Shown here: positions 30,191 through 40,890 of the stretch, one piece after another
How the letters are laid out: each line of letters begins with the position of its first letter
Position numbering within the stretch: the first letter of the stretch is position 1
Origin: Oscillospiraceae bacterium
Lineage (GTDB): Bacteria > Bacillota > Clostridia > Oscillospirales > Ruminococcaceae
Assembly (NCBI GenBank): GCA_022766785.1
Contig: JALEOL010000073.1
Coordinates: forward strand, 1-43,629
DNA: 43,629 nucleotides
Direction of reading: 5' to 3'
Made by a program: the position numbers and the translations under genes
The notes under the pieces: model-generated
What the model saw: the letters and a program-made list of their open reading frames with translations, nothing else
Told to the model about the DNA's origin: nothing
Database searches by the model: none

Positions 30191-30244
30191 TTTCGCACAA
30201 TATGGTGGTTTTTTGTTATGGCATATGTGAATTTTTGTGCGAAA
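30191..30244. repeat. 10-bp inverted repeat in intergenic DNA
   Basis: TTTCGCACAA (30191-30200) and TTGTGCGAAA (30235-30244) are perfect complements around a 34-base loop. The gap 30033-30408 otherwise holds no convincing gene, only this and the repeat fragment at 30281. Confidence 0.6.
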
Positions 30245-30280
30245 CCAGGTGGGGGGATTTTGTTTTAATCAACGTGTCTC

Positions 30281-30341
30281 TGGATATCGGTACTGTCTTT
30301 CAGCAAATCTTTTTCTTCGTTCAAACGGCTATTAGTATAAT
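30281..30341. repeat. Half copy of the 160-bp palindromic repeat
   Basis: About 60 bases (GGATATCGGTACTGTCTTTC ... CGGCTATTAGTATAA) match, at roughly 90 percent, the reverse complement of the left half of the element at 40433-40592. It carries one terminal repeat end only. Confidence 0.8.
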
Positions 30342-30408
30342 AGTTGATAAAATAGCTATACGAAATAATTGGTCAAAGGCATATAAACAATTGCGGAGGA
30401 AATAAGAT

Positions 30409-32286
30409 ATGAATATGAATAAGACTCGAAATAAAGCAGCAATAACGATCGCGGCAATGGTAACAGTACTGCTGTTTTTTTCTATTCAGGGGACTGCTGT
30501 ATTTGTTTTCCAATTAACGGGAACGGCGGCAAGACTTATCCCGGCGCTGGTGATCTGGATACTTGCGGCTGCTTCATTTTTATTCGTTAAGATCATGAAA
30601 ATGCCGTTGCCGGATGTCGGCTTGAGAGCGCCACAAAAAGGCTCGTTAAAAAAACTGTATTACCTTATTCCGTTAATAGCAGTCGGAGCATTGGGGCTTA
30701 TCGGGGGAATAGACTTTTCACAGGGAATAGGTTACATGTTTGCCTGCCTGTGTTATGTGCTGGCGATAGCGGTTTCGGAGGAAATGTATTTCAGGGGCAC
30801 TATCTGCAATATATGGAAAGATACAGGCAGTAAAAAGGCGATCCTTATTTCTGCTGCGCTGTTTGGGGCGTGTCATGCGCTTCAGGCTATGGCAAATCCC
30901 GATCTGCTTCAGACCGTACTTGCGATATGCTTTGCTTTTTTCTACGGTATTGCATTTGCGCAGATTTTTATTCTCACGAAAAGCGTTCTGCCCGGAATAA
31001 TTATCCACGCTTTTCACGATCTCTGCTCGTTTATCGGTAATCCTGTCGGAAACGAAGCTGATGTAATTATAGGCGCAGTTCAGACAGTTCTTATTATAAT
31101 ATTCATTTGTGTAATTCATTTCCGAAGTTTTAGCAAGCATAATAATCCGGAAAAACAAATCGCTGAAAAGTGCAAAAGGGTAACAAAAATGAAAAAACAT
31201 ATATCAAAGAGAAATCTGCTAATAATCATTGCGATAATACTTGTTGCGGCAGCAGCTATTTTTATCTCATTAGCCGCTTATGGAAAATACAGAATGAGCC
31301 TTATCCCAAAGATGTCATCGCAGGAAATTCTGGACTATACTTTGAAGGATAATGAAAAGGGCATTATTACAGTCGGCATTATCAAAGACGGAAAAGCCTC
31401 CTATTCGGTGTACGGCAAGGACGGAAAACAGCTCGATAATGAGCTTCACACCTATGAGATCGGCTCTCTTACAAAAACAGTGACCGCCTCGCTGATAAAC
31501 AAGGCGGTCATTGAGGGAAAAATTGATATTGACGGGTCTGTTGATAAATACATTGAGCTTCCGGCAAAAGAGCATTACCCAACAATAAGGGAGCTGCTGA
31601 CGCATACCTCGGGATATAAGCCCTATTACCTTGAAGGCGTTATGATAAAATATCATTTCAGCAAGAATAACGATTTTTACGGAGTCGGCGACAGTGATAT
31701 TATCACCAGGCTTGAAAAGGAAAATATTGTGGGGAAAGACTATCCTTACAATTATTCCAACTTCGGATATGCCGTTCTCGGACTTGTGCTTGAAAAGGTG
31801 TATGCTACGGAATATACTACCCTTGTCAACGATTATCTTCACAATGAGCTGGGAATGAAAAATACAAAGATCTCCGAAGGCGACGGTGACCTCGGAAACT
31901 ATTGGGAATGGCAGCCGGGGGATACATATCTTGCCGCAGGCGGTATTACCTCTGATATTGAGGATATGCTGATATACGCGCGGCTTCAGCTTGATGAAGA
32001 TGAAACGTGGAAAAATGCCCATACCGCCCTGAAGCTTTTCGACGCAAACAGCGAGTCCTATAAAGCTCTTGGCATAAGAATTGACGGCACAGCCTACGGC
32101 TGGATCTGCGATACCGAAAGCGGCTTTTTATGGCACAACGGCGGAACCTCCGATTATAACGCCTACCTCGGATTTTCAACTGCAGATGATACGGCAGTGG
32201 TGGTGCTTTCAAATCTTTCGCCTGATTACAGGATCCCTGCAACCGTTCTGGGCAGGAAGATAATGGGGGAGCTTACGGGAAAGTGA
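30409..32286 (+). CDS. CPBP membrane protease fused to class C beta-lactamase-type serine hydrolase
   Basis: 625 residues. Residues 1-245 have eight hydrophobic spans and the CPBP (Abi) motifs SEEMYFRGTI (about 123), FGACHAL (about 148) and HAFHDLC (about 205). Residues 262-285 form another membrane anchor, followed by a serine-hydrolase domain with SLTKT (Ser about 352, SxxK), YSNFGYAVLG (YxN) and HNGGTSD (about 577). The join (near KMKKHISKRNLL) looks like the start of a once separate gene, but the frame is continuous. The hydrolase half would face outside. Possible peptide- or cell-wall-related function; unknown substrate. Confidence 0.85.
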   Translation: MNMNKTRNKAAITIAAMVTVLLFFSIQGTAVFVFQLTGTAARLIPALVIWILAAASFLFVKIMKMPLPDVGLRAPQKGSLKKLYYLIPLIAVGALGLIGGIDFSQGIGYMFACLCYVLAIAVSEEMYFRGTICNIWKDTGSKKAILISAALFGACHALQAMANPDLLQTVLAICFAFFYGIAFAQIFILTKSVLPGIIIHAFHDLCSFIGNPVGNEADVIIGAVQTVLIIIFICVIHFRSFSKHNNPEKQIAEKCKRVTKMKKHISKRNLLIIIAIILVAAAAIFISLAAYGKYRMSLIPKMSSQEILDYTLKDNEKGIITVGIIKDGKASYSVYGKDGKQLDNELHTYEIGSLTKTVTASLINKAVIEGKIDIDGSVDKYIELPAKEHYPTIRELLTHTSGYKPYYLEGVMIKYHFSKNNDFYGVGDSDIITRLEKENIVGKDYPYNYSNFGYAVLGLVLEKVYATEYTTLVNDYLHNELGMKNTKISEGDGDLGNYWEWQPGDTYLAAGGITSDIEDMLIYARLQLDEDETWKNAHTALKLFDANSESYKALGIRIDGTAYGWICDTESGFLWHNGGTSDYNAYLGFSTADDTAVVVLSNLSPDYRIPATVLGRKIMGELTGK

Positions 32287-32326
32287 TCAGTGCCACATCG
32301 GAATTTTTATAAAGAATGGGAGTATC

Positions 32327-32362
32327 ATGATAAGAAAAGCTGAACATGAGGATATTCCTTAA
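32327..32362 (+). pseudogene. N-terminal scrap of a GNAT acetyltransferase
   Basis: A GGGAG site and ATG open MIRKAEHEDIP, the classic opening of GNAT acetyltransferases, which then stops at TAA. No later GNAT motif follows before the araC gene. Probably the leftover of a deletion; a chance match is possible for so short a piece. Confidence 0.35.
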
Positions 32363-32405
32363 TTTCTGCTTTACAGTGATTATTCTGCTATAATGTACCT
32401 TCACA

Positions 32406-33212
32406 TCAGCTTCTTATAAACCTTGATGGTGAGATTCCTTCATACCTCTTGAACAGCTTACAGAAATAGCTGGCGCTGCAGAAACCACACGCTTCTGCGA
32501 TCTCCTCAACAGTTTTATCGGATCCGGTCAGAAGCTCCTTTGCTGCCTGGATCCTTCGTTTTGCAATATATTCCATGGGGCGTGTATCGAGAGTATCCCT
32601 GAACAGCTTGCAAAGATATTGCGCTGTTACTCCTGACGCATTACATAAATCGTTCATTGTAATATGTGAAGCGTAATTAAAATTGATATGATCTATTGCC
32701 TTGATCAGCGCCGAATTAGGTGTACCCACCGTTCCCTTTGAAGTGATGAGATGATAAAACTCAATGAGAAAATCGTATAAATAGCCGGACGCTCTGTAAT
32801 TTCCAAAAACGCTGTCTGACCTGATCGCTTCATGCATCTTCCTGAATATATGCTCAAGCTTGTTTATTCCGCTTATCTCATATACTGCCGGAGCGATAAG
32901 CCCAAAATGCTTCAATATATCCTCTGACGCAAACCCTGCCGGAACGACCCAGTGAATGTCCCAGATATCCTCTTCGGCGTAGTATTCGTGAGGATAGAAT
33001 GCCGGCAGGAATATCGCAGTAAAAGGGGGTATCGGTATTCTCTTTCCGTCAAGAATAAGTGTTCCGCTGCCCTTTGTGCAGTATAGTATCTGCGGACTGG
33101 GATAGCCTTCAGTCCGTATTATATGATCCTGACAATGATGCTGACCCATATTGAGCAGATACAGCGGCAGTTCCTTTTCATTTCGAATTATCGGGTAATC
33201 ACAAAAAAACAA
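32406..33212 (-). CDS. AraC-family regulator (cupin + AraC HTH)
   Basis: 268 residues. An N-terminal cupin sugar-binding part (PQILYCTKGSGTLILDGKR, about 40-58; FTAIFLPAFYPHEY) and a C-terminal double helix-turn-helix (MNDLCNASGVTAQYLCKLF and VEEIAEACGFCSASYFCKLF) are present. Start TTG at 33212, nine bases after AGGAGG; an ATG one base after AGGAGG is in another frame and too close. Divergent from lacZ, sharing a promoter palindrome, so it most likely controls lacZ in response to a galactoside or fucosylated sugar (inference). Confidence 0.88.
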   Translation of the reverse strand: MFFCDYPIIRNEKELPLYLLNMGQHHCQDHIIRTEGYPSPQILYCTKGSGTLILDGKRIPIPPFTAIFLPAFYPHEYYAEEDIWDIHWVVPAGFASEDILKHFGLIAPAVYEISGINKLEHIFRKMHEAIRSDSVFGNYRASGYLYDFLIEFYHLITSKGTVGTPNSALIKAIDHINFNYASHITMNDLCNASGVTAQYLCKLFRDTLDTRPMEYIAKRRIQAAKELLTGSDKTVEEIAEACGFCSASYFCKLFKRYEGISPSRFIRS

Positions 33213-33249
33213 AAAAACATACCTCCTATATTCATATTGTTACATAATG

Positions 33250-33291
33250 ATAATATCATATATTGACATTGATGTCAACAGGGGATATAAT
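33250..33291. promoter_or_regulatory. Overlapping divergent promoters on one palindrome
   Basis: Rightward: TTGACA (33263-33268), 17 bases, TATAAT (33286-33291). Leftward: TTGACA (33273-33278), 17 bases, TATTAT (33250-33255). The two -35 boxes are the arms of the palindrome TTGACAT-TG-ATGTCAA (33263-33278). The two polymerases cannot bind at once, and a dimeric regulator bound there would cover both. Confidence 0.85.
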
Positions 33292-33323
33292 GATTTCAGA
33301 TAATGTATTTTAGGAGGGATGAT

Positions 33324-36569
<3,246 letters not shown>

Positions 36570-36577
36570 TGTTGTAT

Positions 36578-36713
36578 AGGGCACCTCTAAAAACCATCGG
36601 CTATCGCCTTAGCACCTCATATGCTTGCATATTTTTAGGGAAGCACAACATATCACATCTACCTTATAGCTGAAGTGATGTTTTGCGCTGAACTGTATTT
36701 TAGTTCAGCGCAA
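36578..36713. repeat. Cluster of palindromic repeat fragments after lacZ
   Basis: At 36578-36595 a single copy of the 18-bp terminal repeat of the 38562-38776 element (17 of 18 bases) is followed by an ATTTTTAGGG partner near 36631. A perfect 12-bp hairpin, TTGCGCTGAACT with AGTTCAGCGCAA (36683-36713), comes next, and ACATATCACAT occurs twice around it. The stretch 36570-36803 contains no gene. Confidence 0.7.
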
Positions 36714-36803
36714 CATATCACATAATACTGTAGAAAAACGCAGCTGAGAAAGAATTAGACGAGCGTACAGTTAAGTGCGCCCGTCTTTTGAGTTTATTGA
36801 GGG

Positions 36804-38375
36804 TTATTCTCCGATAGCCTTATTTTCGCTTGATCTTGCTTTCTGGAAAAGCTCCTCCACCTTTGTCTTGTCTACAGTGGTGCACAAAGACACGATCACC
36901 ACCGCCGCCAGAGCCAGGAAGAACGCCGGCAGCAGCGAGTAGATACCTGTTGCTGCGGAGAGAGTCATGAAAGCATTTTCCCCGGGGATAACGGGCAGCA
37001 TTTCCCAGATGACTACCGACGCGCCGCCGGTGAGTATTCCTGCGACAGCGCCGCTCATTGTCATGCGCTTCCAGAACAGCGAAAGCAGCATAGCCGGGCC
37101 GAACGCTGCGCCGAGACCTGCCCACGCGTAGGATACCAGACCCATTACGGAGCTGTTGGGGTCAAGGGCGATGAAGTAAGCGATCACCGCTACAACGATA
37201 ACAGTGCCGCGGCTTATCCACATCAGGGTCTTGTCGTCCGCCTTCTTGTTGAACAGCTTGAACATATCGTTTGTGACGGACGACGCGGTGACGAGCAGCT
37301 GGGAGTCAGCAGTGCTCATGATTGCCGCGAGTATTGCCGCCAGAACTATTCCGGCGATAACACCGGGAAGCAGGTTGCTGCTGAGGAACATGAATATCTT
37401 TTCAGCGTCAACGCCGCCGTCAGTTCCGAGGTGCATGAATTTGTCGAGAAGCTCCTCGTTGCCTGCGGAGTGCAGGAAGATATAACCGAAAATACCCACC
37501 AGAACCGCCGCAGCCAGGGTGATGAATACCCAGACGGTGGCAATGATACGGGATTTCTTGATAAGGCCGCTGGACTTTATCGCCATGAAGCGAACCAGGA
37601 TATGCGGCATTCCGAAGTAACCGAGACCCCATGCCAGACCGGACAGGATAGTACTCCATGCGACGCTGCCGTCGGCGTTATGGAACATGTTGAGGTAGTT
37701 GGTGATCGCCGCGCCTTTTTCATTCACGAACTGCACCGCAGACATATCCGGAGTGCGGAACAGGCACACCAGCGGAACTACGACCAGCGCCGCGAACATC
37801 AGCAGACCCTGGATCATATCCGTCCAGCAGACCGCGATAAATCCGCCCAGGAAGGTATAGGAAATGATGATGAGCGCGCCTATCGTGAGAGACAGGGTGT
37901 AGTCAGTGCCGAAAAGGTAATTGAACAGCTTTGCGCCGCCGCTGAACGCAGAGGCAGTGTATACCAGGAAGAACACGAAGATTATCGCCGCGCACGCGAA
38001 GCGTATCACGGGATTTTGTGTAAAGAAACGTTTCTGGAAGTATTCCGGGATAGTGATAGCGTCGCCTGCCGCGTATGACATCTTGCGGAGCTTTGAAGCG
38101 AGCAGCCGCCAGTTGAGGTAGGTGCCGATGAAAAGACCTATGGCGATCCAGCTTTCAGTCAGACCGTTGAGGAATATCGCTCCGGGAAGTCCCATGAGCA
38201 GCCAGCCGCTCATATCCGACGCCTGTGCGGAGATCGCCGTCGTCCAGCTTCCCAGCTGACGTCCTCCTATGAAATAGTCGCTCATGTTCTTGGATCGCCT
38301 GTACGAAATGATACCGATGACAAGCATCACAAGCGCATAAATTACAAATGCGATAAGTATAAATATATCCGGCAT
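36804..38375 (-). CDS. putP: Sodium/solute symporter, PutP (proline) type
   Basis: 523 residues with about 13 hydrophobic spans. DYFIGGRQLGSWTTAISAQASDMSGW (in part, residues 33-60), the GGFIAVCWTDMIQG motif (about 177) and AILAAIMSTADSQLLV (about 341) are signatures of sodium:solute symporter family PutP, including the residues that bind Na+ and proline. It imports proline with sodium. ATG has AGGAGGACGC upstream and a promoter at 38420-38448. A terminator-like stem (AGACG-GGCG with CGCTCGTCT) lies just downstream. Confidence 0.92.
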   Translation of the reverse strand: MPDIFILIAFVIYALVMLVIGIISYRRSKNMSDYFIGGRQLGSWTTAISAQASDMSGWLLMGLPGAIFLNGLTESWIAIGLFIGTYLNWRLLASKLRKMSYAAGDAITIPEYFQKRFFTQNPVIRFACAAIIFVFFLVYTASAFSGGAKLFNYLFGTDYTLSLTIGALIIISYTFLGGFIAVCWTDMIQGLLMFAALVVVPLVCLFRTPDMSAVQFVNEKGAAITNYLNMFHNADGSVAWSTILSGLAWGLGYFGMPHILVRFMAIKSSGLIKKSRIIATVWVFITLAAAVLVGIFGYIFLHSAGNEELLDKFMHLGTDGGVDAEKIFMFLSSNLLPGVIAGIVLAAILAAIMSTADSQLLVTASSVTNDMFKLFNKKADDKTLMWISRGTVIVVAVIAYFIALDPNSSVMGLVSYAWAGLGAAFGPAMLLSLFWKRMTMSGAVAGILTGGASVVIWEMLPVIPGENAFMTLSAATGIYSLLPAFFLALAAVVIVSLCTTVDKTKVEELFQKARSSENKAIGE

Positions 38376-38419
38376 TTGCGTCCTCCTTTTGATTTATTCT
38401 GCAAAGCAGTATTTTATAT

Positions 38420-38448
38420 ATTGTATCATTTTTTCGTGCCAATTGCAA
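38420..38448 (-). promoter_or_regulatory. Promoter of the symporter gene
   Basis: Minus strand TTGCAA (38443-38448), 17-base spacer, TACAAT (38420-38425), about 40 bases before the ATG. Confidence 0.75.
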
Positions 38449-38511
38449 TAGCAGTAATGCCTTTTTGTGAAATTTGTGGGGAATAAGACGTTAAATCGTC
38501 GAATTTTTGTA

Positions 38512-38540
38512 TTGAATTATTTCCCGTAATGTGCTAAAAT
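38512..38540 (+). promoter_or_regulatory. Promoter of azlCD
   Basis: TTGAAT (38512-38517), 17-base spacer, TAAAAT (38535-38540). The transcript start near 38547 puts the whole MITE-like element at 38562-38776 in the azlC leader. Confidence 0.65.
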
Positions 38541-38561
38541 AATTAAGCTGCATGTTATTAA

Positions 38562-38776
38562 AGGGAACCTCTAAAAACCTCCTTCACGGCAGCTTTTCTA
38601 TGACTTGTCAAGAAACGTCGCTGCGCTCCTTATTCATCATCTGCTGCGTTGTCAAACCTTGAAATACATACAGTATGCGCATTATCGCTTCGCGAAAACG
38701 CTGCGGTTTGACGTCTTGCAGCTGATACAAGTCATTGACGAAAATCTGCTCGTGTCCCGGTTTTTAGAGGATCCCT
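38562..38776. repeat. 215-bp MITE-like element with 18-bp terminal inverted repeats
   Basis: Ends AGGGAACCTCTAAAAACC and GGTTTTTAGAGGATCCCT are inverted repeats with one mismatch. Subterminal TGACTTGT (38601) and ACAAGTCA (38727) add a second inverted pair. No transposase is encoded. A clear target duplication was not seen. A related single end lies at 36578. Confidence 0.85.
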
Positions 38777-38794
38777 AAAGGAAATGGGAGCAAT

Positions 38795-39529
38795 ATGAAA
38801 GAAAAAGAAAACTATTCCACGCGGGCTGAATATTTCAAGGGCTTCAGGGACGGGCTGCCAATAGGACTTGGTTATCTGTCGGTGTCCTTTGCATTTGGCA
38901 TTACGGCGGTGAATATGGGCATACCGCCGCTCGCCGCAATACTTATCTCCATGACCTGCCTGACCTCCGCCGGACAGGTCGCCGGTATCGGGGCGATAGC
39001 CGCCTGCGGAAGCTATGTGGAGATAGCGCTGGCTCAGCTGATAATCAACCTGCGCTATTCGCTGATGAGCCTTTCCCTCAGCCAGAAGCTGTGTGCGAAA
39101 TACAGCCTTTTCCACCGGCTGACGACTTCGTTCGGCGTGACTGACGAGGTGTTCGCGGTGGCGAGCGCACGCCCCGGGGAGGTCACTCCGCCGTACATGT
39201 ACGGGCTTATCACGCTGCCGTATGTCATGTGGTCGTCAGGTACGGCTTTAGGTGCGCTGCTGGGAGGGATACTACCGGATATTGTAAAATCCGCGCTGGG
39301 TATCGCTATATATGGAATGTTCATCGCGATAGTCGTTCCCCCGGCGAGACGTTTCAGGGGCGTGCTGGTCGTATCGCTTCTGGCTGCGGCTCTTTCCTGC
39401 GCGTTCAGGTTCCTGCCGTTCCTGGAGCCGCTGGGCGGTTTTTCGGTGATAATCTGCACGGTGCTTGCAGCGGCTGCCGGTGCGCTTATCTTCCCGAAAC
39501 CTGTAGAGGACGGTGAAGCAGATGACTGA
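38795..39529 (+). CDS. azlC: Branched-chain amino acid exporter large subunit AzlC
   Basis: 244 residues with about six spans. FRDGLPIGLGYLSVSFAFG (about 17-35), MTCLTSAGQVAGIGAI (about 52-67) and NLRYSLMSLSLSQKL (about 85-99) are the conserved AzlC motifs. With AzlD it forms an exporter of branched-chain amino acids or analogues in the cytoplasmic membrane. The ATG follows AAATGGGAG; the gene ends overlapping azlD by eight bases. Its leader contains a palindromic MITE. Confidence 0.93.
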   Translation: MKEKENYSTRAEYFKGFRDGLPIGLGYLSVSFAFGITAVNMGIPPLAAILISMTCLTSAGQVAGIGAIAACGSYVEIALAQLIINLRYSLMSLSLSQKLCAKYSLFHRLTTSFGVTDEVFAVASARPGEVTPPYMYGLITLPYVMWSSGTALGALLGGILPDIVKSALGIAIYGMFIAIVVPPARRFRGVLVVSLLAAALSCAFRFLPFLEPLGGFSVIICTVLAAAAGALIFPKPVEDGEADD

Positions 39530-39863
39530 TACGTTATATTTATGCCTGAGTATCCTCACAATGGCGCTGGTGACTTACCTTGTGAGAATGCTCCCCCTTG
39601 CCGCTTTCCGCAAAAAGGTGAAGTCGCAGTTCCTGCTGAGCTTCCTGTATTATGTACCATACGCCGTACTGAGCGCCATGACTATCCCGGGGATCTTTTT
39701 CAGCACTGGTACCGAAGTCACTGCCGCTACGGTGATTTCCGCTTCGGTGGGATTTGCCGCGGCGCTGGTGGCTGCTTTCTTCAACCGCGGACTTCTCACC
39801 GTGGCGATCTCCGCCTGCTGCGGTGTACTGGCAGCGGAGCTTGTCATGATGCTGATAGTTTAA
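39522..39863 (+). CDS. azlD: Branched-chain amino acid exporter small subunit AzlD
   Basis: 113 residues from ATG 39522 (ATGACTGA overlap with azlC; GGACGGTG upstream). Four hydrophobic spans and the AzlD pattern VTYLVRMLPLAAFRKK and SFLYYVPYAVLSAMTIPG are seen. It completes the AzlCD pump. A hairpin (GAATGCGGA with TCCGCATTC, 39867-39895) and a terminator follow. Confidence 0.92.
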   Translation: MTDTLYLCLSILTMALVTYLVRMLPLAAFRKKVKSQFLLSFLYYVPYAVLSAMTIPGIFFSTGTEVTAATVISASVGFAAALVAAFFNRGLLTVAISACCGVLAAELVMMLIV

Positions 39864-39927
39864 TTCGGAATGCGGAATTCTGGTATCCGCATTCGGAGGA
39901 GTAGTTAAATTTAATTTATAATGCGAA

Positions 39928-39970
39928 AAAGGAACGCTGACTGAGATAGAACGGCGTTCCTTTTATTCTT
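39928..39970. terminator. Bidirectional terminator between azlD and mazF
   Basis: AAAGGAACGC (39928-39937) and GCGTTCCTTT (39954-39963) form a 10-bp stem followed by TATTCTT, with A-rich sequence on the other side, so it can serve the convergent mazF gene too. Confidence 0.85.
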
Positions 39971-40014
39971 GTTCATTTAAAATCGTCCGCGAAACGGATA
40001 CCGAAAGTCATCGT

Positions 40015-40356
40015 TCAGAGACCAAAGCTGACAGAAAGAGCGTTGTTGACCTGCGACATCGCTTCGCTGTCCAGCTCTCCCATGCGCTCCTTGAGACGCT
40101 TTTTATCCAATGTACGCACCTGTTCCAGAAGTACGATGGAGTCCTTCGCAAGTCCGCAGGAGGCGGCGTTCAGCGAAATATGTGTCGGGAGCTTTGACTT
40201 GTCCTTCTGACTGGTTATCGCGGCGGCTATCACTGTTGGGCTGTGCTTGTTCCCGATGTCGTTCTGAACTATCAGCACGGGACGCACGCCGCCCTGCTCC
40301 GAGCCTACCACGGGACTCAGATCCGCGTAATATATTTCTCCTCGTTTTACCAGCAT
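40015..40356 (-). CDS. mazF: MazF/EndoA-type endoribonuclease, no antitoxin beside it
   Basis: 113 residues, full length for PemK/MazF. RGEIYYADLSPVVGSEQGGVRPVLIVQND (described by its start at residue 5), PTVIAAAITSQ and LAKDSIVLLEQVRTLDKKRL are the conserved blocks of the Gram-positive EndoA/MazF mRNA interferase, including the catalytic Arg (GGVRPVL) and Thr/Ser (TS). The normal partner gene (EndoAI/MazE type) should lie directly upstream, but 40357-40780 has no such frame. ATG has AAAGGAATG upstream. It may be restrained from elsewhere. Confidence 0.9.
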   Translation of the reverse strand: MLVKRGEIYYADLSPVVGSEQGGVRPVLIVQNDIGNKHSPTVIAAAITSQKDKSKLPTHISLNAASCGLAKDSIVLLEQVRTLDKKRLKERMGELDSEAMSQVNNALSVSFGL

Positions 40357-40432
40357 TTCACGATCATTCCTTTCATGTTTTTCCTGAGACCGGCGGTCTG
40401 TGTTTATATTATTGCCACGTCAGGGTAAGTTA

Positions 40433-40592
40433 TACTAATAACCGTTTGAATGAAGGAAAAGATTTGCGGAAAGACAGTACCGATATCTAGGAAAAGAAAC
40501 GCAGGCGTACTTTTTGTACGTCAAGTTTCTTTGACGAAGATAGCGGTGCTGGATTTCTGCAAAGATTTCCTGAATTTAAATGGTTATTAGTA
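40433..40592. repeat. 160-bp hairpin repeat with TACTAATAACC ends
   Basis: Perfect terminal inverted repeats TACTAATAACC (40433-40443) and GGTTATTAGTA (40582-40592) continue imperfectly inward, with AGTACCGATATCT against AGATAGCGGTGCT and AAGAAAC against GTTTCTT at the centre. The whole unit can fold as one hairpin. A half copy lies at 30281-30341. No coding capacity. Confidence 0.85.
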
Positions 40593-40782
40593 TTGTACAG
40601 ATATCGCCGGCTGCTTCATTTTATTCGGATAACATCGTCCGAGTTACCGTCGGACAGGGGATTTTTTGCGCGTTTCGGCATTCGGCTGGCAGAAATTACA
40701 TGGGTCGGCGGTCAAATTTGGTTTGTTCATATATTTGTGATATCTGAACATATTTACCGGCGATATTCAGTTAGAATTACCA

Positions 40783-40811
40783 ATGACAAAACAGCTTTTT
40801 TCGGGTATAAT
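40783..40811 (+). promoter_or_regulatory. Promoter of the Y-family polymerase operon
   Basis: ATGACA (40783-40788), 17-base spacer, TATAAT (40806-40811). No Gram-positive LexA box (GAAC-N4-GTTC type) was found around it, although such genes are often under SOS control. Confidence 0.6.
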
Positions 40812-40890
40812 AATATCACGGCAGAGATGTGCATATTATTCTTGCAGCATGAACGCAAATGTGGGTGAATATCACGAAAGGAGCGCCGGT

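Noticed and set aside
30121-30405. 94-codon plus-strand frame
   Set aside because: No ribosome binding site, and it runs across an inverted repeat and the half copy of the 160-bp repeat.
33190-33225. Two T7 runs at the start of the araC-type gene as a phase switch
   Set aside because: The TTG start has AGGAGG at nine bases, so no slippage is needed to explain the gene; the out-of-frame ATG is too close to the site.
40593-40868. 91-codon plus-strand frame upstream of the polymerase gene
   Set aside because: No ribosome binding site; it overlaps the polymerase promoter and begins at the edge of the repeat element.
40600-40890. LexA operator before the UvrX/YolD pair
   Set aside because: No GAAC-N4-GTTC-like sequence was found in the region.
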